Positions 8,128 through 17,111 of a DNA stretch of 64,000 bases are shown in pieces. The notes under the pieces are model-generated. The model ran no database searches. It was not told where the DNA came from and saw only the letters and a program-made list of their open reading frames with translations. This DNA is from an uncultured Pelagibacteraceae bacterium (lineage in GTDB: Bacteria; Pseudomonadota; Alphaproteobacteria; Pelagibacterales; Pelagibacteraceae), in contig CACFTX010000004.1 in assembly GCA_902569405.1 (NCBI GenBank), positions 55,569-119,568 of the forward strand, in the 5' to 3' direction. Positions within the stretch are counted from its first letter, which is position 1; every line of letters begins with the position of its first letter. A program made the translations under genes and the position numbers.

Positions 8128-9053
8128 AAACTGGCTTAATAACATCAAATACCTATCAAAATCATAACACAGGGGAAGGTCATCCTGAAAAAATTGATAG
8201 GGTTTCTGTAATTATTGAAAATTTTAAAAAAATAAATAACAAAAATATTATTTGGAAAAAACCTGCAAAAGTTGAACAAAAAATATTAGAAATTACTCAT
8301 AGCCCTGATTATATAAAGTTTGTTCAAAACTCATTTCCTAATAAAGGTTTATCTTTTTTAGATGGCGATACAATCATTTCTCCTGGTAGTAAAGATGCTA
8401 CGATAGATGCAGTTGGATCAATTATTGCAGCTATAGATGGAGTTCAAAATAATGAATTCAAAAATGCATTTTGTGCAGTAAGACCACCAGGACATCATGC
8501 GGAAAAAAATAAAGCTATGGGATTTTGTATATACAACAATGTGAGTGTTGGCGCACATTATTTATTAAATAATTATAAATTTAATAAGGTAGCCATTATT
8601 GATTTTGATGTTCATCATGGAAATGGAACACAAGATATATTTTATGATAATGAAAAAGTTCTATATATTTCGACTCATCAATACCCTTATTACCCTGGCT
8701 CAGGTTCAGAAAAGGAAAAAGGTAAATTCAATAATATTTTCAATATTCCTTTGCCCGCAGGCACTAATTCAGAAGAATACCTTAATGCTTATGAATTTGT
8801 GCTAAAAAAATTAAAACAATTTAAACCAGAATTTATATTATTTTCTGCTGGCTTTGATGCTCATAAAGATGACCCTTTAGCTCAGCTTCAGCTCTCATCA
8901 AAAGACTTTTATGAATTAACCAAAAGAACACTAGAATTATCTAAAAATTTTTGCAATGGAAAAGTAGTATCCATCTTAGAAGGTGGATATGATCTTATAG
9001 CTCTTCAAAAAAGCAGCGAAATGCATGTTAACGCACTTCTTGAATTTAATTGA
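8124..9053 (+). CDS. Histone-deacetylase-fold (class II HDAC/AcuC/APAH-like) amidohydrolase
   Basis: 309 aa arginase/deacetylase fold with all HDAC catalytic features. RPPGHHAEKN carries the His pair H124/H125. IIDFDVHHGNGTQD carries zinc ligands D162 and H164. SAGFDAHKDDPLAQL carries zinc ligand D245, and LEGGYDL carries the transition-state Tyr Y289. Bacterial members remove acyl groups from polyamines, acetoin-related compounds or protein lysines; the substrate is not predictable. The start is GTG at 8124, overlapping the dapE stop, so it is co-translated with the lysine pathway. A SET-domain gene follows 31 nt later. Confidence 0.92.
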   Translation: MKTGLITSNTYQNHNTGEGHPEKIDRVSVIIENFKKINNKNIIWKKPAKVEQKILEITHSPDYIKFVQNSFPNKGLSFLDGDTIISPGSKDATIDAVGSIIAAIDGVQNNEFKNAFCAVRPPGHHAEKNKAMGFCIYNNVSVGAHYLLNNYKFNKVAIIDFDVHHGNGTQDIFYDNEKVLYISTHQYPYYPGSGSEKEKGKFNNIFNIPLPAGTNSEEYLNAYEFVLKKLKQFKPEFILFSAGFDAHKDDPLAQLQLSSKDFYELTKRTLELSKNFCNGKVVSILEGGYDLIALQKSSEMHVNALLEFN

Positions 9054-9084
9054 TTATTTTTAAATAACTACTATAGAAAAATTT

Positions 9085-9561
9085 ATGAAACTTTATCGTA
9101 TAAAAAAATCCAATATTGATAAAAATGGAAAAGGTTTATATGCAGCCAAAAATATTAAAAAAGGAACTAAAATTATAAATTATATAGGGAATATAATTAC
9201 AAGAAAACAAAGTGATGAAAATCCTAAATTTGATAATAAAAAACCAATCTATCTTTTTAATTTAAATCAAAGATATGATTTAGACGGTGATGTTTCTTGG
9301 AATACAGCCCGTTTAATTAATCACTCTTGTGCTAATAACTGTGATTATGAGGGTAAAGGATTAAAAATTTGGATAACTGCTATAAAAGATATTAAAAAAG
9401 ATGATGAGCTAACTTGTGATTATGGATTCAGTTACGATTGTGATTACAAACAATTTCCATGTAAATGCAAGTCAATAAATTGCGTAGGATATATTGTTAG
9501 AGAAGGATCCAGATGGAGAATAAACAAAAAATTTAAAAAAAATAATAGAATTAATAAATAA
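9085..9561 (+). CDS. SET-domain protein with post-SET zinc motif (lysine methyltransferase-like)
   Basis: 158 aa. It is a compact, nearly complete SET domain. GKGLYAAKNIKKGTKI (about 15-30) is the first SAM-binding segment, and ARLINHSCANNC (75-86) is the RFINHSC.PN pseudoknot with N79 and H80. DDELTCDYGF (106-115) carries the conserved Tyr Y113. A post-SET cysteine cluster follows, CKCKSINC (C126, C128, C133, spacing CxCx4C), which with C82 would bind zinc as in SUV39/trithorax-type enzymes. It is expected to methylate a protein lysine using SAM. The target is unknown. It converges with truA, overlapping its 3' end by 11 nt. Confidence 0.9.
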   Translation: MKLYRIKKSNIDKNGKGLYAAKNIKKGTKIINYIGNIITRKQSDENPKFDNKKPIYLFNLNQRYDLDGDVSWNTARLINHSCANNCDYEGKGLKIWITAIKDIKKDDELTCDYGFSYDCDYKQFPCKCKSINCVGYIVREGSRWRINKKFKKNNRINK

Positions 9562-10291
9562 TTTTTTCTAAAAATAATCCATGTGCAGGTGCAGGCGGAG
9601 CACATAAATTTCTTTTTTTAGATTTCAATACATTTTCAAATTTTTTTAAATTCCATTTTTTTTCAGCTAAATATTTTAAACAACCAACCATTGATCTTAC
9701 TTGTTGTTGTAAAAAAGATTTGGATTTAAATTTTATTTCTATTTTTTCCTTAATTTTTTTGATCTTTATAAATTTAATGGTTCTTATTGGAGATTTTGCA
9801 TTGCAATTAGAAGATCTAAATGTTGAAAAGTCATGCTTGCCTAAAAGTTTTTTAGTACCTTTTTTCATTAATTTTAAGTCTAATTGTTTTCTTATGTGCC
9901 AACCTCTGTTCTTTTCAATAGAAGGGCTACTAATTCTATTAAATATAACATATGTATAAATTCTTTCTTTTGCTGAAAATCTTGCATGAAAAGTTAGGTT
10001 TTTCTTTTTTATTTTTTTTATTGAAACCAATTTTAGATTCAAAAAAAAATTAATTGACTTCAAAAATTTATTTAAATTTTCAATTCTATGCTTTGTATCA
10101 AAATGTGCCGACTGTTCTATTGCATGAACTCCTGAATCTGTTCTTCCGGAACCAACTATTTTTATTTTTTCTTTTAAAAGTCTTGATATTTTTACTTGAA
10201 TCAATTTCTGAATCGATTTACCTTTAGGTTGAATTTGCCAACCAATAAAATTTGTTCCAACATACTCAATCAAAATTTGATATCTATTCAT
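9551..10291 (-). CDS. truA: tRNA pseudouridine synthase A
   Basis: 246 aa, normal TruA length. The catalytic aspartate lies in SGRTDSGVHAIEQSAHF (D52), with the RNA-binding N-terminus MNRYQILIEYVGTNFIGWQ and the C-terminal QQVRSMVGCL motif also present. TruA isomerises U38-U40 in the anticodon arm of several tRNAs. Its start overlaps the end of fmt by a few bases, and truA follows fmt and def on the minus strand, a frequent alphaproteobacterial order. Confidence 0.96.
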   Translation of the reverse strand: MNRYQILIEYVGTNFIGWQIQPKGKSIQKLIQVKISRLLKEKIKIVGSGRTDSGVHAIEQSAHFDTKHRIENLNKFLKSINFFLNLKLVSIKKIKKKNLTFHARFSAKERIYTYVIFNRISSPSIEKNRGWHIRKQLDLKLMKKGTKKLLGKHDFSTFRSSNCNAKSPIRTIKFIKIKKIKEKIEIKFKSKSFLQQQVRSMVGCLKYLAEKKWNLKKFENVLKSKKRNLCAPPAPAHGLFLEKIIY

Positions 10292-11213
10292 TTTGTAGAT
10301 TGGATCCTTTTTTTAGTTTTGATCCAAGCATAAATTCACTTACTTTTTGTGGCTGTTTTCCTTGTCTTTGTATCTCTAAGATCTCTATAGACTTATCGGC
10401 ACATCCAACTTCTAAGGTTTCGCTTAAAACTTCTCCAACTTGGCCTTTTTTTTCAGAAATTTTTGCACTTAAAATTTTGTATCTTTCACCTTTAAAATTA
10501 AACCATGCGCCTGGGTTAGGATGTAAAGCATTAATAACACCAACTATTTTTCTTGCTGAATTATTCCAATTTATTTTTCCCTCTATTTTATCAATTTTAT
10601 TTGCATATGTTGCTTCTGAATGAACTTGCTCCTCAAACTTTATTTTATCATCCATAATATCATCAACTACATCTAAGATTTTATCTGCGGCTAATAAAGA
10701 TAATTTTTCTGATAAAGTTGTAGCATTATCATTATTTTTAATTTCTATTTTGTATGAACTACATACAGGGCCGGAATCTAATTTCTCATTAATTTTCATT
10801 ATACTTATGCCAGTTTCTTTATCCAAATTCATGATGGATCTTTGTATAGGTGCGGCTCCTCTCCACTTTGGCAATAAAGAAGCATGAATATTAATGAAAC
10901 CTTTTTTTGCTAAACCTAATATTTCTTTAGGAATAATTTGTCCATAAGCAACAACAATAACTATATCAGGATTTAATTTTTTTAAAAAATCATATTCTTC
11001 TTTGTTATCTTTAAGAGTTGTTGGTACTCTAAATTCTATATTCAACGTTTCTGAAAAACCTTGTATAGGGGATTTATTTATTTTTTGACCTCTATTCGAT
11101 CTTTTTGGTGGCTGAGTATAAATTGCGGAAATATTATAGCCATTTTGGTATAAAGATTTTAAAATTGGTACAGCAAAATATGGTGTACCCATAAAAATAA
11201 TTTTTTTTAACAT
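10284..11213 (-). CDS. fmt: Methionyl-tRNA formyltransferase
   Basis: 309 aa, standard length. The formyl-transferase domain (about 1-205) carries the motif INIHASLLPKWRGAAPIQ (N108, H110 catalytic region) and the downstream LDSGPV loop with the catalytic Asp. The C-terminal OB-fold domain with NPGAWF (about 235-240) binds tRNA. It adds the formyl group of 10-formyl-THF to initiator Met-tRNA. It is adjacent to def, the deformylase that removes the same group (3 nt gap), and overlaps truA downstream. Confidence 0.96.
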   Translation of the reverse strand: MLKKIIFMGTPYFAVPILKSLYQNGYNISAIYTQPPKRSNRGQKINKSPIQGFSETLNIEFRVPTTLKDNKEEYDFLKKLNPDIVIVVAYGQIIPKEILGLAKKGFINIHASLLPKWRGAAPIQRSIMNLDKETGISIMKINEKLDSGPVCSSYKIEIKNNDNATTLSEKLSLLAADKILDVVDDIMDDKIKFEEQVHSEATYANKIDKIEGKINWNNSARKIVGVINALHPNPGAWFNFKGERYKILSAKISEKKGQVGEVLSETLEVGCADKSIEILEIQRQGKQPQKVSEFMLGSKLKKGSNLQNE

Positions 11214-11216
11214 TAA

Positions 11217-11735
11217 TTAAACTACTATTCTGTCCGGTCTATTTTTAAGAAGTTTTTTAATGATCATGCTTTTTTTTAATTTTGATAAATAGTCAATAAA
11301 TAATATCCCTTCCAGATGATCCATTTCATGTTGAATACATGTTGCCAATAAACCTTCTGCTTTCAATGTTTTTTTTTTACCTTTATAATTTAAATAATCT
11401 ACTTCACATTTACTTGGTCTTTCTATTTCAGCAAACTGATTTGGAACTGACAAACAGCCCTCTTCATAAATTGATTTTTGTTTATTATTTTTTTTAATAA
11501 CCGGATTTACAAAGAACATTGGTTTTTTTTCTCCTTTGTTCCAACTTATATCCATTACAATAATTCTTTTAGGTATACCAATTTGTATAGCAGCAAGACC
11601 TATGCCGTTAGCATCATACATGGTATCTAGCATATCATTCATTAAACTTTGCTCGTACATACCAACTTCTTCAACTGGTTTTGATATCTGTCTTAATATT
11701 TTATTTGGTTCGGTTATAATTCTCTTTACTGCCAT
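11217..11735 (-). CDS. def: Peptide deformylase
   Basis: 172 aa. All three PDF motifs are present: GIGLAAIQIG (44-53), EEGCLSVP (91-98, metal ligand C94) and QHEMDHLEGILF (H136, E137, H140). It removes N-formyl from nascent proteins. It is the first gene of the def-fmt-truA string. An ATG start at 11735 fits the family N-terminus (MAVKRIITEPN..LR). A gene for a large exported protein ends just upstream at 11761. Confidence 0.97.
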   Translation of the reverse strand: MAVKRIITEPNKILRQISKPVEEVGMYEQSLMNDMLDTMYDANGIGLAAIQIGIPKRIIVMDISWNKGEKKPMFFVNPVIKKNNKQKSIYEEGCLSVPNQFAEIERPSKCEVDYLNYKGKKKTLKAEGLLATCIQHEMDHLEGILFIDYLSKLKKSMIIKKLLKNRPDRIVV

Positions 11736-11760
11736 GACAATCTTTACTTTATTACAATTT

Positions 11761-13524
11761 TTAAACTTTTAAAGGCAGAACTTTTAGTAAAATTTTGTTT
11801 CTTAATTTGTCAATATTTAGTTGGTTTAATGCACTAACAATAAAAAATAGTGTTTCTGAGCCAAGATCTTCAAAATTATCCTGTCCAAGAATTTGGGCAA
11901 GTCTCAACAAAACAAATCCTGTCTCTTCATTTTCAATTAAATTTTTTATATCAGAAGGCATATTTGATTCATCAATCTCATAAAGAGAATCATATTTTTT
12001 AGCAAATTCTACTTCATCAGATTTAAGAGCTTCCAATAAAATTATATCTTTTGTTGAGACAAAATATTTTTTATTCTTTTTAATTTTTTTTAAAACATCA
12101 TTTAAATCTTTTTCCACATTTTCTTTGCTCGTATTTTCTTTGAAATAATTGATCAATTTTGATTGATGAATCACTTTGTTATTGATTTTAATTTTTCTTA
12201 AAACTGATTTTTCACTTTTTATATATTTATTATAAAAGCTAGTATAATTTGAGGGAACATCTTTTTCGTCAATCTTTTCTAAAATAAAAACTAATTCACT
12301 TGTAAAAGCATTGACAATACCTTCTTTAATAAATGAATCTTTTAAAATTTTAGTTAGTTCTAATTTTTTTTCAATCTCAGAACTGAGTAAAATTCCCTGA
12401 TACAAAAGAGCTCTACTGTCTGCACCTTGTAAAAGTCTATGAGATTGTTTTACAGTTAAAAGTTGGTTAATGTTAAATTGAAATCTTTTATAAAGTTCAA
12501 ATAATTCTTCTTCTGTATAATTGCCTTCATGTGTAGCCTTTTCAATAGATAAAATTTTTTGCTTATCTTCCAAATCAACACTTTTTATATTTGTTAATAA
12601 ATTTGATGTAGATAAATAACGCCAAATACTTTTGCTTGTTGTGTCATTTGGTTCAAAAGTAAATTTTGGATTTGTTCTATGAGAAAGATGAAAGTCTAAA
12701 ATATTTTTTTCTGAAACAGTTTGATCAATTTTTAAATTATATCCCATTAAATAATTAAATTTTTTTTCAAAAAAAACATCTTTAAAACCCAGTTCTTTTT
12801 TTAAATCAAATTGTAGTTGCGCTTCTTCCCTTTTGTCATTGTTGATCAAACAGTAAATATTAAATTTTGATAAATATTGATCAGTAGTAGGATAATTAAT
12901 CTTGGAAAGTATTTTACAAGATTTTTCCAGCTCTGATCTCGAAAGATGCTCATCAAGTAAAAATTTTATTAATTTATTATTGTTATTAATTTTCTTATTT
13001 TTAATTAAATATTGCTCAATCAAATTTAAATCGCCATTTTGTAATAGCCAATCATGCTTTAATTTTAAAAAATCATCATAAGAAATATTTTTTGATGGAG
13101 AGTATGAATTTGTTAAAAGTAATATTTTTAAAATTTCTTTTGAATCTGTTGATAAATCCATTTTTTTAATTTTTTCAAATAATTCTATAATTTTTTTACC
13201 ATCTGAATTTACCCACATGTCAATCGTGAGGTCATTGTCTGAAGGGTCATACAGCCCTGTTATTTGTATTTTATTTGAAAATAATATTTCATCTTGTTCT
13301 ACACTAAAAACTGAACTCTGCTCAGGTTGTATTTCATAAATTGAATTTGTGGATGAATCTAACTCTTGATTATTTATTTCTAGAGATTTTTCTTCAAAAT
13401 TTTCTTTATTTTCTAAATTCCAAATATCTACAGGTTCATTAGAAAATAACTCTGTACTTTGAAAAAATAAAAAATAAAAAAAAAATGGTAAATATTTTTT
13501 ATTTAACAATTTTAAGATTTTCAT
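11761..13524 (-). CDS. Large exported protein of unknown function (about 587 aa, helical)
   Basis: No family recognised. The frame is open from a TTG at 13542, but the ATG at 13524 gives a cleaner start and a plausible signal sequence (MKILKLLNKKYLPFFFYFLF, then FQSTELFSN). The mature part is mostly predicted helix, Lys/Glu/Asn/Leu-rich, and without transmembrane segments. Short stretches such as ILSKINYPTTDQYLSKFNIY look like a helical-repeat (TPR/solenoid-like) protein, but no repeat consensus can be assigned. It is probably periplasmic. The start overlaps the end of a 61-aa membrane gene by 26 nt, suggesting a coupled pair. Alternative: lipid-linked or outer-membrane-associated; no lipobox seen. 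Confidence 0.75.
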   Translation of the reverse strand: MKILKLLNKKYLPFFFYFLFFQSTELFSNEPVDIWNLENKENFEEKSLEINNQELDSSTNSIYEIQPEQSSVFSVEQDEILFSNKIQITGLYDPSDNDLTIDMWVNSDGKKIIELFEKIKKMDLSTDSKEILKILLLTNSYSPSKNISYDDFLKLKHDWLLQNGDLNLIEQYLIKNKKINNNNKLIKFLLDEHLSRSELEKSCKILSKINYPTTDQYLSKFNIYCLINNDKREEAQLQFDLKKELGFKDVFFEKKFNYLMGYNLKIDQTVSEKNILDFHLSHRTNPKFTFEPNDTTSKSIWRYLSTSNLLTNIKSVDLEDKQKILSIEKATHEGNYTEEELFELYKRFQFNINQLLTVKQSHRLLQGADSRALLYQGILLSSEIEKKLELTKILKDSFIKEGIVNAFTSELVFILEKIDEKDVPSNYTSFYNKYIKSEKSVLRKIKINNKVIHQSKLINYFKENTSKENVEKDLNDVLKKIKKNKKYFVSTKDIILLEALKSDEVEFAKKYDSLYEIDESNMPSDIKNLIENEETGFVLLRLAQILGQDNFEDLGSETLFFIVSALNQLNIDKLRNKILLKVLPLKV

Positions 13525-13684
13525 TTGGGATAATTTTTTCAATTTTTTTATTTGGTTTTGGAAAATCTATTTTATCAACTAATGCTATGCCCACAAAAAA
13601 TAACAAAAAAACAAAAGCTATTTTAATTAGTAGTTTAATTAAAAAACTATATTTTCCAACACTTGTTTTTTTATGAAATTGCAT
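13499..13684 (-). CDS. Small single-pass membrane protein, 61 aa
   Basis: Starts with ATG at 13684. It has a basic N-terminus, one hydrophobic helix (LIKIAFVFLLFFVGIALVD, about residues 21-39), then a short charged tail with prolines (KIDFPKPNKKIEKIIP). The topology suggests an inner-membrane anchor with a short periplasmic tail. It precedes and overlaps the large exported protein gene, so the two may work together. It is divergent from aroK with about 57 nt between. No homologue recognised. The protein-like composition and coupling favour a real gene. Confidence 0.6.
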   Translation of the reverse strand: MQFHKKTSVGKYSFLIKLLIKIAFVFLLFFVGIALVDKIDFPKPNKKIEKIIPNENLKIVK

Positions 13685-13741
13685 ATATCGTTTATTAATT
13701 TCAAATTAAGACATATTTGTGTTTTTTCAATAAAGAAACTT

Positions 13742-14254
13742 ATGAATTTAAATAAAAACCTAGTATTACTGGGCATGATGGCCTCTGGAAAATCAACAAT
13801 TGGAAAATTGCTATCAAAAAAATTACAATTAAAATTTTTTGATATTGATAAAATAATTGAAAATGAAATGCATATGACTATCGCTGAGATATTTGAACTC
13901 AAAAGTGAAATTTTTTTTAGATCTTTAGAAGAAAAAATAGTTCTAAAAACTCTTAAAAATAAAAATTGTATAATATCACTGGGTGGTGGGGCCTTTCTTA
14001 ACGAAAGAATTAGAAAAGAAATAATCGCAAATCATTCTTCTTTCTGGCTAAATTGTAATAATAAAACATTGTTGTACAGAATAAGAAACAATAATAAAAG
14101 GCCACTGGCTAATAAGTTAACTAATTATGAACTTTTACAGCTAATTAAAAAAAGAAAAAAAATTTATACGAAGGCAAACTTTAAAATAAACTGTGATAAA
14201 GTATCTAAAAATCATATTGTTGCAAATATTTTAAAATTATATGAAACAATTTAA
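13742..14254 (+). CDS. aroK: Shikimate kinase
   Basis: 170 aa from the ATG at 13742. An in-frame ATG at 13673 would add 23 residues that do not belong to the family. The P-loop is GMMASGKST (11-19), FFDIDKIIE carries the metal-binding Asp (34/36), FFRSLEEK carries the shikimate-binding Arg (R60), and SLGGGAF is the Gly triplet. It phosphorylates shikimate in aromatic amino-acid synthesis. Its 3' end overlaps aroB by 14 nt; aroK-aroB pairing is the common bacterial arrangement. Confidence 0.94.
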   Translation: MNLNKNLVLLGMMASGKSTIGKLLSKKLQLKFFDIDKIIENEMHMTIAEIFELKSEIFFRSLEEKIVLKTLKNKNCIISLGGGAFLNERIRKEIIANHSSFWLNCNNKTLLYRIRNNNKRPLANKLTNYELLQLIKKRKKIYTKANFKINCDKVSKNHIVANILKLYETI

Positions 14255-15347
14255 ATTAAATGTAAATACCAAAAGCCAAAAATATAAAATAATTATTGGT
14301 AAAGGATTATATAATAATTTGCCAAAACTATTAGCTAAAAATTCTATATCATTCAATAAGTGTTTAATCGTAGTTGATAGCAAAATTAAAAAAAAAATAA
14401 TATCATCTATTTTAATTAAATTTAAAAAAAAAAATAAAATCGTTTACTTTTTTAAAGCAAGTGAAAAAAACAAAAATCAAAAAAACGTAGACAAAATATT
14501 AAATGTTTTATTAAAAAATAACTTTCAAAGAAACGATTGTTTAATATCTGTTGGTGGTGGCATTACAGGAGATGTGTCTGGTTTTGCTTCTAGTATTTAT
14601 AAAAGAGGAATCAAATTTATTAATGTTCCTACCACATTGTTAGCTCAAGTCGACTCGTCAATAGGAGGAAAAACTGGCGTAAATACTCCTTATGGAAAAA
14701 ATTTAATAGGATCTTTTTATCAACCAAATTTAGTTATATCTGATACTAATTTTTTAAAAACACTTCCAAAAAGAGAGTTAATTTGTGGATACGCTGAGAT
14801 TTTTAAACATTCATTAATATTAAATAAAAAATTTTTTACATTTTTAAATAAAAACGCTTCAAAAATATTAAAAGTAGAAAGTCCTTTCATAGAAAAATCA
14901 ATAATCGAAAGTTGTAAAATTAAAAAAAAAATTGTCGAACTAGATGAAAATGAAAAAAATATTAGAAAAATGTTAAATTTTGGTCATACATTTGCACATT
15001 CATACGAGGCAACTTTAAATTATAACAAAAAACTAAACCATGGTGAGGCGGTACTCCTTGGAATAATAAGCGCTATAACTTTTAGTTTGAAAATTAAATT
15101 ATTATCAAAAATAGATTATATAAAAATAAAAGATCATTTTATTAAATATAACTTGCCTAGGAAAGTCAGTAATTACTTCACTAAAAAAGATTTACATAAA
15201 TTAATTTTATTTATGAAGAAAGATAAGAAAAATACCAGTAATCTTATAAATTTAATTTTAATTAAAAAAGTTGGAAAATTAAAATTAAATTTAAATTTTA
15301 AAGATGGAAAAATATATGATTTTTTTAAAAAAGAATTAATTAATTAA
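14241..15347 (+). CDS. aroB: 3-dehydroquinate synthase
   Basis: 368 aa, normal length. The NAD-binding region SVGGGITGDVSGFASSIY and the TTLLAQVDSSIGGKTGVN segment are unmistakable. Zinc/substrate residues fall in GHTFAHSYE and LNHGEAVLLG. It cyclises DAHP to 3-dehydroquinate. It overlaps the end of aroK and converges on bolA, whose 3' end it overlaps by 12 nt. Poly-Lys stretches near residues 50-85 reflect base composition. Confidence 0.96.
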   Translation: MKQFKLNVNTKSQKYKIIIGKGLYNNLPKLLAKNSISFNKCLIVVDSKIKKKIISSILIKFKKKNKIVYFFKASEKNKNQKNVDKILNVLLKNNFQRNDCLISVGGGITGDVSGFASSIYKRGIKFINVPTTLLAQVDSSIGGKTGVNTPYGKNLIGSFYQPNLVISDTNFLKTLPKRELICGYAEIFKHSLILNKKFFTFLNKNASKILKVESPFIEKSIIESCKIKKKIVELDENEKNIRKMLNFGHTFAHSYEATLNYNKKLNHGEAVLLGIISAITFSLKIKLLSKIDYIKIKDHFIKYNLPRKVSNYFTKKDLHKLILFMKKDKKNTSNLINLILIKKVGKLKLNLNFKDGKIYDFFKKELIN

Positions 15348-15596
15348 TATTTGTATTGAATGAATATATTGATCAAGTTCTTCTTTAAGAATTGAATAAA
15401 TTCTCCTTGTAGATTCAATTTTTTTCATTCTTTTTAATTCAGGAGATTTAATAATTAATTTAAGATGAAATTTTTTTTCATCGTGATGTTTATGATTTTT
15501 GTGAAGAAAAGTTTTATCTTCAATATCAATGTTTTCTATTGATATTTTTTCATTAATTTTTTTTTTTACGATTAAAATTAGATCTTTTATATTCAT
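15336..15596 (-). CDS. BolA-family protein
   Basis: 86 aa. It has the single class II KH-like BolA domain: a strand-rich centre (FHLKLIIKSPELKRMKKIES), an RRIYSILKEEL helix, and a final IHSIQI strand. His-rich HKNHKHHDEK in the variable loop may supply the ligand used to share a [2Fe-2S] cluster with a monothiol glutaredoxin. BolA proteins act with such glutaredoxins in iron-sulfur trafficking or in morphology and stress control. It is divergent from the J-domain gene, 23 nt away, and convergent with aroB. Confidence 0.85.
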   Translation of the reverse strand: MNIKDLILIVKKKINEKISIENIDIEDKTFLHKNHKHHDEKKFHLKLIIKSPELKRMKKIESTRRIYSILKEELDQYIHSIQILIN

Positions 15597-15619
15597 AAAT
15601 ATTAATATTATAATACACT

Positions 15620-16147
15620 ATGAAAAATATTTGTGATTGGAATAATTGTATGAAAATTGGAGAATTTAAAGCTCCAATTGAAAAAGATAACAGCAAAAAT
15701 TTTAGATTGTTATGCCTAACTCATATTAAAGAATTTAATAAAAATTGGAATTATTTTGCAGGAATGAATGATAAACAAATTTATGAATTTTTAAAATCAG
15801 ATTTAACTTGGCACAAACCCACACAAAGCTTCAGTTCATCTGATAATTTTTTTAAAGTTTTATGGAATAATGCTTTAAAAGATGAGCTTGATAAATCTAA
15901 ACTTAAAAGTCAATTTGATCATATGAGTCAATTTCAATTCGATCATAAAGATATAAAAGCTTTTGGAATCCTTGGTGTTTCTGTGGGCTTAAAATGGGAA
16001 AAAATACAAAATAAATTTAAAAGTCTTGTCAAAAAATTTCACCCTGATATGAATTCAGGAAATAAAAAATACGAAGAAAAACTAAAGCTAATAACATTGG
16101 CTTATACACAACTAAAAAATACATATAGAGAGAAAATTGACAAGTAA
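15620..16147 (+). CDS. J-domain (DnaJ-like) co-chaperone with N-terminal Cys motif
   Basis: 175 aa. The C-terminal 65 residues are a J domain: [20 protein letters not shown], the invariant HPD at residues 141-143, and a closing helix ([13 protein letters not shown]). It would stimulate an Hsp70 partner. The N-terminal part carries C5, C10, C32 and H35, which could form a small zinc site. It is placed beside bolA and ahead of cobS, as in other alphaproteobacteria, and overlaps the cobS TTG start. The client is not known. Confidence 0.88.
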   Translation: MKNICDWNNCMKIGEFKAPIEKDNSKNFRLLCLTHIKEFNKNWNYFAGMNDKQIYEFLKSDLTWHKPTQSFSSSDNFFKVLWNNALKDELDKSKLKSQFDHMSQFQFDHKDIKAFGILGVSVGLKWEKIQNKFKSLVKKFHPDMNSGNKKYEEKLKLITLAYTQLKNTYREKIDK

Positions 16148-17111
16148 TTTAAATATACAACCTGATATAAAATTATCAGTAAAGCAAACTTTTGGAATCG
16201 AAAGCGAAATGGAAATAGATGCTTTTTCAAAAAAAAATGAATTTGTTCCTGAAATAGATAAAGATTATAAATTTGATAGAGATACAACATTAGCGATATT
16301 GAGTGGTTTTAATTACAATAAAAGAGTAATAGTACATGGCTACCATGGTACTGGAAAAAGTACTCACATAACTCAAGTTGCAGCAAGATTAAATTGGCCC
16401 TGCGTAAGAGTTAATTTAGACTCGCACATTAGTAGAATTGATCTAATCGGAAAGGATGCCATTGTAATCAAAGATGGAAAACAAGTTACAGAATTTAAAG
16501 AAGGTGTTTTACCCTGGTCAATTCAAAATCCTATAGCACTTGTATTTGATGAATACGATGCTGGTAGACCAGATGTTATGTTTGTTATTCAAAGAGTTTT
16601 AGAATCTGAAGGAAGCTTTACCCTTCTAGATAAAAATAAAGTAATAAAACAAAATAATTATTTTAGATTATTTGCTACAGCTAACACTATTGGTCTTGGC
16701 GATACAACAGGACTCTACACTGGAACTCAACAAATAAATCAAGCGCAGATGGATAGATGGAATATAGTTACAACTTTAAATTATTTAAGTTTAGAAAAAG
16801 AAATGGAAATTATATTGGCAAAAAATAAAAATTTGAATAACTCAAAAGGTAAAGAAAAAGTTTCCAATATGATAAAAGTAGCATCTTTAACCAGGAAAGG
16901 TTTTATAGCAGGGGATATATCAACCGTAATGAGCCCTAGAACAGTATTGCACTGGGCAGAAAATGCAGAAATATTTAAAGATACAGGATATGCATTTAGA
17001 GTTACATTTTTAAATAAATGTGATGAAGTTGAAAAAAGCATAATTGCTGAATATTATCAAAGATGTTTTGGTGAAGATCTTCCGGAGTCTATGGTTAATA
17101 TTCAAATTTAA
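16137..17111 (+). CDS. cobS: CobS-type AAA+ ATPase (cobaltochelatase subunit CobS)
   Basis: 324 aa. Walker A is GYHGTGKST (68-76), and Walker B is in [16 protein letters not shown]. Sensor region [20 protein letters not shown] and QMDRWNIV are typical of CobS. CobS forms a ring that works with CobT (and normally CobN) to insert cobalt into hydrogenobyrinate diamide. No CobN or corrin genes are in this window, so it may serve another metal-insertion or remodelling job, as in other MoxR-AAA/VWA pairs. The start is TTG at 16137, overlapping the J-domain gene; cobT begins immediately after the stop. Confidence 0.92.
   Translation: MTSNLNIQPDIKLSVKQTFGIESEMEIDAFSKKNEFVPEIDKDYKFDRDTTLAILSGFNYNKRVIVHGYHGTGKSTHITQVAARLNWPCVRVNLDSHISRIDLIGKDAIVIKDGKQVTEFKEGVLPWSIQNPIALVFDEYDAGRPDVMFVIQRVLESEGSFTLLDKNKVIKQNNYFRLFATANTIGLGDTTGLYTGTQQINQAQMDRWNIVTTLNYLSLEKEMEIILAKNKNLNNSKGKEKVSNMIKVASLTRKGFIAGDISTVMSPRTVLHWAENAEIFKDTGYAFRVTFLNKCDEVEKSIIAEYYQRCFGEDLPESMVNIQI

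Noticed and set aside
13673..13741. Upstream ATG extending aroK by 23 residues
   Set aside because: The extra residues overlap the small divergent gene and precede the normal shikimate-kinase N-terminus; ATG at 13742 fits the family.
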